NCBI GenBank assembly: GCA_900555925.1
Contig: USMU01000022.1
Coordinates: 1-23,509, forward strand
DNA: 23,509 bases
Reading direction: 5' to 3'
DNA from: an uncultured Clostridium sp.
GTDB taxonomy: Bacteria > Bacillota > Clostridia > Christensenellales > Borkfalkiaceae
Position 1 is the first letter of the stretch, and each line of letters starts with the position of its first letter. The translations under genes were made by a program, and so were the position numbers. The notes beneath the pieces are model-generated. The model saw only the letters and a program-made list of their open reading frames with translations, had not been told where the DNA came from and searched no databases. Of the stretch, positions 22,154 to 23,509 are shown one piece after another.

Positions 22154-22993
22154 ATGAAAGATCAAAAATACTTTAAAACCTGTAACGGCATCGAATTATT
22201 GACCGAGTGGAGCGACCGAAGGACAAGCCCAAAAGCCCCAACGGAATACCAAAAGAACAGCAGAAAGGCAAAAAAGGCCGCATCTGATTTATTTACTCAT
22301 CTCGTTTTTGAAAAAGGAGAAAAACCCATAGATGGCACAGATTTTGCCGATAAAATGCCGTATACAAGCAGTAGCGGCTTCGGTTGTATTTGGTTAGTAA
22401 ATAACCAAGCCCGAAAGCTGGGCACGGATTTATATTTAAAAGGAATAGCGATCAGCGCCGACGGTTACCCCGTTATTTTTTGGGAACACATGGAAGACGG
22501 CGAAGAAAGCGGCGAAAAATGGGAGATCGTAAAACCAATCACCGAACGGGAAGAGCTTAAAAATAAAGCCGTTCAATTATATTTAACATACTCAGAGCGC
22601 ACGCACGAAAATCATAGAAGCCGCTATATAATACATTATAATTTATGGTATTTGGCAGAATTTGAAACGAAAGATCAATTATCTTTTTTTATGCGCACAA
22701 TGAGGATAAAAAAGAAGCTAATAGAAAGGCGTTTCGGCGCCCCGTATGGACTTTTTGAACAATATAAACTTAATGCAAAATATATTGATATTTCTTTCAT
22801 GAGTCTTGACGAAATCCCAAACATAGCAAAGCCTTTTAAAGCCTTATCAAATGGAAGTATTGTAACTTGCTACTTTTTGAATAAAAAAGGATATTTATAT
22901 ATCTTTCGACCGAATCCGAATATTAAAAACATCTATAAGCCTTTACCAGTGGCCGAGCATATCGCGCATCATAAAATATACGGAACATATTAA
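22154..22993 (+). CDS. hypothetical protein of the tRNA-Ser island
   Basis: I do not recognise this 279-residue protein. The N-terminal 50 residues are Lys-rich and polar. A central part (about 75-130) contains FGCIWLVNNQARKLGTDLY and IAISADGYPVIFWEHME, suggestive of a small alpha/beta fold, followed by a helical, basic region (KNKAVQLYLTYSERTHENH, MRIKKKLIERRF) and a C-terminal mixed segment. No membrane helix, signal peptide or known catalytic motif is seen. GGAGGT lies eight bases before the ATG at 22154, which decides the start even though the frame stays open back to 22031. It is followed 13 bases later by a 51-residue gene. The base composition is lower in GC than the core. Confidence 0.8.
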   Translation: MKDQKYFKTCNGIELLTEWSDRRTSPKAPTEYQKNSRKAKKAASDLFTHLVFEKGEKPIDGTDFADKMPYTSSSGFGCIWLVNNQARKLGTDLYLKGIAISADGYPVIFWEHMEDGEESGEKWEIVKPITEREELKNKAVQLYLTYSERTHENHRSRYIIHYNLWYLAEFETKDQLSFFMRTMRIKKKLIERRFGAPYGLFEQYKLNAKYIDISFMSLDEIPNIAKPFKALSNGSIVTCYFLNKKGYLYIFRPNPNIKNIYKPLPVAEHIAHHKIYGTY

Positions 22994-23006
22994 GGAGCCC
23001 GGAAAG

Positions 23007-23162
23007 ATGACCCAGAACACCACACAGAAACGCATAATAAAGGCCCTTGCAGCTTCCCCCGCGGCGGCTCTCCGTGAGCTGATCCGAAAGAGTAACGACG
23101 CGGAAGAAATCGCATATATCAAACGAGTTGCCGAGGCTCTCAATATAAAAATAGGAGATTAA
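23007..23162 (+). CDS. 51-aa hypothetical protein
   Basis: A short gene starting MTQNTTQKRIIKALAA and ending AEALNIKIGD. It is rich in Ala, Lys, Arg and Ile and looks like two amphipathic helices, with no cysteine pairs or membrane helix. AAGGAG is close to the ATG (with GGAAAG nearer), the gap to the previous gene is 13 bases, and a terminator follows 43 bases after the stop. The three facts together support a real second gene of a two-gene unit. Small basic helical proteins of this size in islands are often regulators or antitoxins, but nothing here shows that. Confidence 0.65.
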   Translation: MTQNTTQKRIIKALAASPAAALRELIRKSNDAEEIAYIKRVAEALNIKIGD

Positions 23163-23509
23163 AAAATCGAAATATAAAGACCAACCGCGGCAACCATAAG
23201 CCCGCAAGGCGTAACCCGTAAAGGGCTACGCCTTTATTATTTATAATCCGTTCCAAATCAAAGACACCGAAGCAAAAGCCAAGGCGCACCACCACAACGG
23301 CGGCGCGCTTTTTTCTTTTCTCTTCCCGTTCCCGGAATATATCGCGCGCCACCCTCACCGAAACGGGCATAAAATAAGCCCATAGGGAGCGAAACCCGCC
23401 ACCCTTACAAAGCACACGACAGACAACGAAAAAGCGCGAAAAACCGCAAAAGAACGCGCTAAAATTAAGCAACAAAATCGCGGACATATTCGGACAAACC
23501 CGAAAAATA
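23163..23509. other. region without a recognised gene at the right edge
   Basis: After the terminator at 23206-23242 nothing convincing is found. On the plus strand an open frame runs from 23378 to the end (AHRERNPPPLQS ... IADIFGQTRKI, 44 codons) without a start codon. A minus-strand frame of 115 codons (23140-23487) overlaps both the small gene and the terminator and has a strongly skewed composition. The right end may hold the beginning of another gene outside the window. Confidence 0.5.
23206..23242 (+). terminator. terminator of the 279-aa / 51-aa unit
   Basis: AAGGCGTAACCC (23206-23217) pairs with GGGCTACGCCTT (23223-23234) with one mismatch, and TTATTATTTAT follows. It lies 43 bases after the last stop codon and suits the end of the two-gene transcript. 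Confidence 0.65.

Noticed and set aside
21734..22165. 143-codon open frame on the minus strand
   Set aside because: It has no ribosome site, overlaps the promoter, leader and start of the 279-aa gene and has no known family. A conserved element is possible, but the sequence does not support a gene.
23140..23487. 115-codon open frame on the minus strand
   Set aside because: It overlaps the 51-aa gene's end and the terminator, is rich in Phe, Val, Arg and Leu and lacks a ribosome site.
14933..23509. CRISPR array or restriction-modification genes
   Set aside because: No regularly spaced repeats and no methylase or nuclease motifs of those systems were seen. SbcCD is an ordinary housekeeping repair nuclease.

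Overview
This window looks like chromosome from an uncultured Clostridia-type Firmicute of roughly 50% GC. The evidence is the gene content and order. Threonylcarbamoyl-AMP synthase, a YwlE-like phosphatase, RpiB and uracil phosphoribosyltransferase follow each other as in the Bacillus ywlC-ywlE-ywlF...upp region. Other Firmicute or clostridial markers are DUF951, DegV, the ACT/DUF711 pair, DnaD-type replication proteins, strong AGGAGG-type ribosome binding sites and a tRNA with an encoded CCA. No species can be named from the sequence alone.

Layout. Positions 1-200 hold the last codons of a gene and a tandem GTCCCC repeat beside a tRNA-Leu(CAG) on the minus strand. From 18827 down to 326 there is an almost unbroken minus-strand block of 18 genes: sbcD-sbcC, an esterase-fold protein, a DUF951 protein, signal peptidase I, DegV, a small membrane protein, the ACT and DUF711 pair, oligoendopeptidase F, replicative helicase, Sua5, the phosphatase, rpiB, upp, an MscS channel, a small membrane protein and a peptidase E homologue. 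Most gaps are under 50 bases and several genes share ATGA overlaps, so the block is a set of operons. Internal promoters are visible before pepF and rpiB. On the plus strand, a DnaD-type replication protein (19045-20808) is followed by tRNA-Ser(GGA).

Beyond tRNA-Ser the character changes. The DNA becomes AT-rich, genes are sparse and unrecognised (96, 279 and 51 aa), and there are orphan hairpins and terminators and a tandem TACCCCAAAT repeat just past the tRNA. I read this as the start of an integrated element or its remains, but no integrase, att duplicate or conjugation gene lies inside the window.

How the genes fit together. The core serves DNA replication and repair (DnaB helicase, DnaD protein, SbcCD), tRNA modification (Sua5), protein export (signal peptidase I), peptide turnover (PepF, peptidase E), pyrimidine salvage and pentose phosphate metabolism (Upp, RpiB) and osmotic relief (MscS). 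The most unusual points are: a replicative helicase whose disordered acidic tail ends in an SSB-like tip (SDDELPFE); a DnaD protein that ends in the cysteine cluster of a DnaC/DnaI loader but has no AAA+ domain; a YwlE-type phosphatase with a histone-H1-like lysine tail; an SbcC with no CxxC zinc hook; an esterase-fold protein whose nucleophile position is arginine; and face-to-face promoters with overlapping leaders between sbcD and dnaD. No CRISPR array, recognisable defence system or complete mobile element was found.
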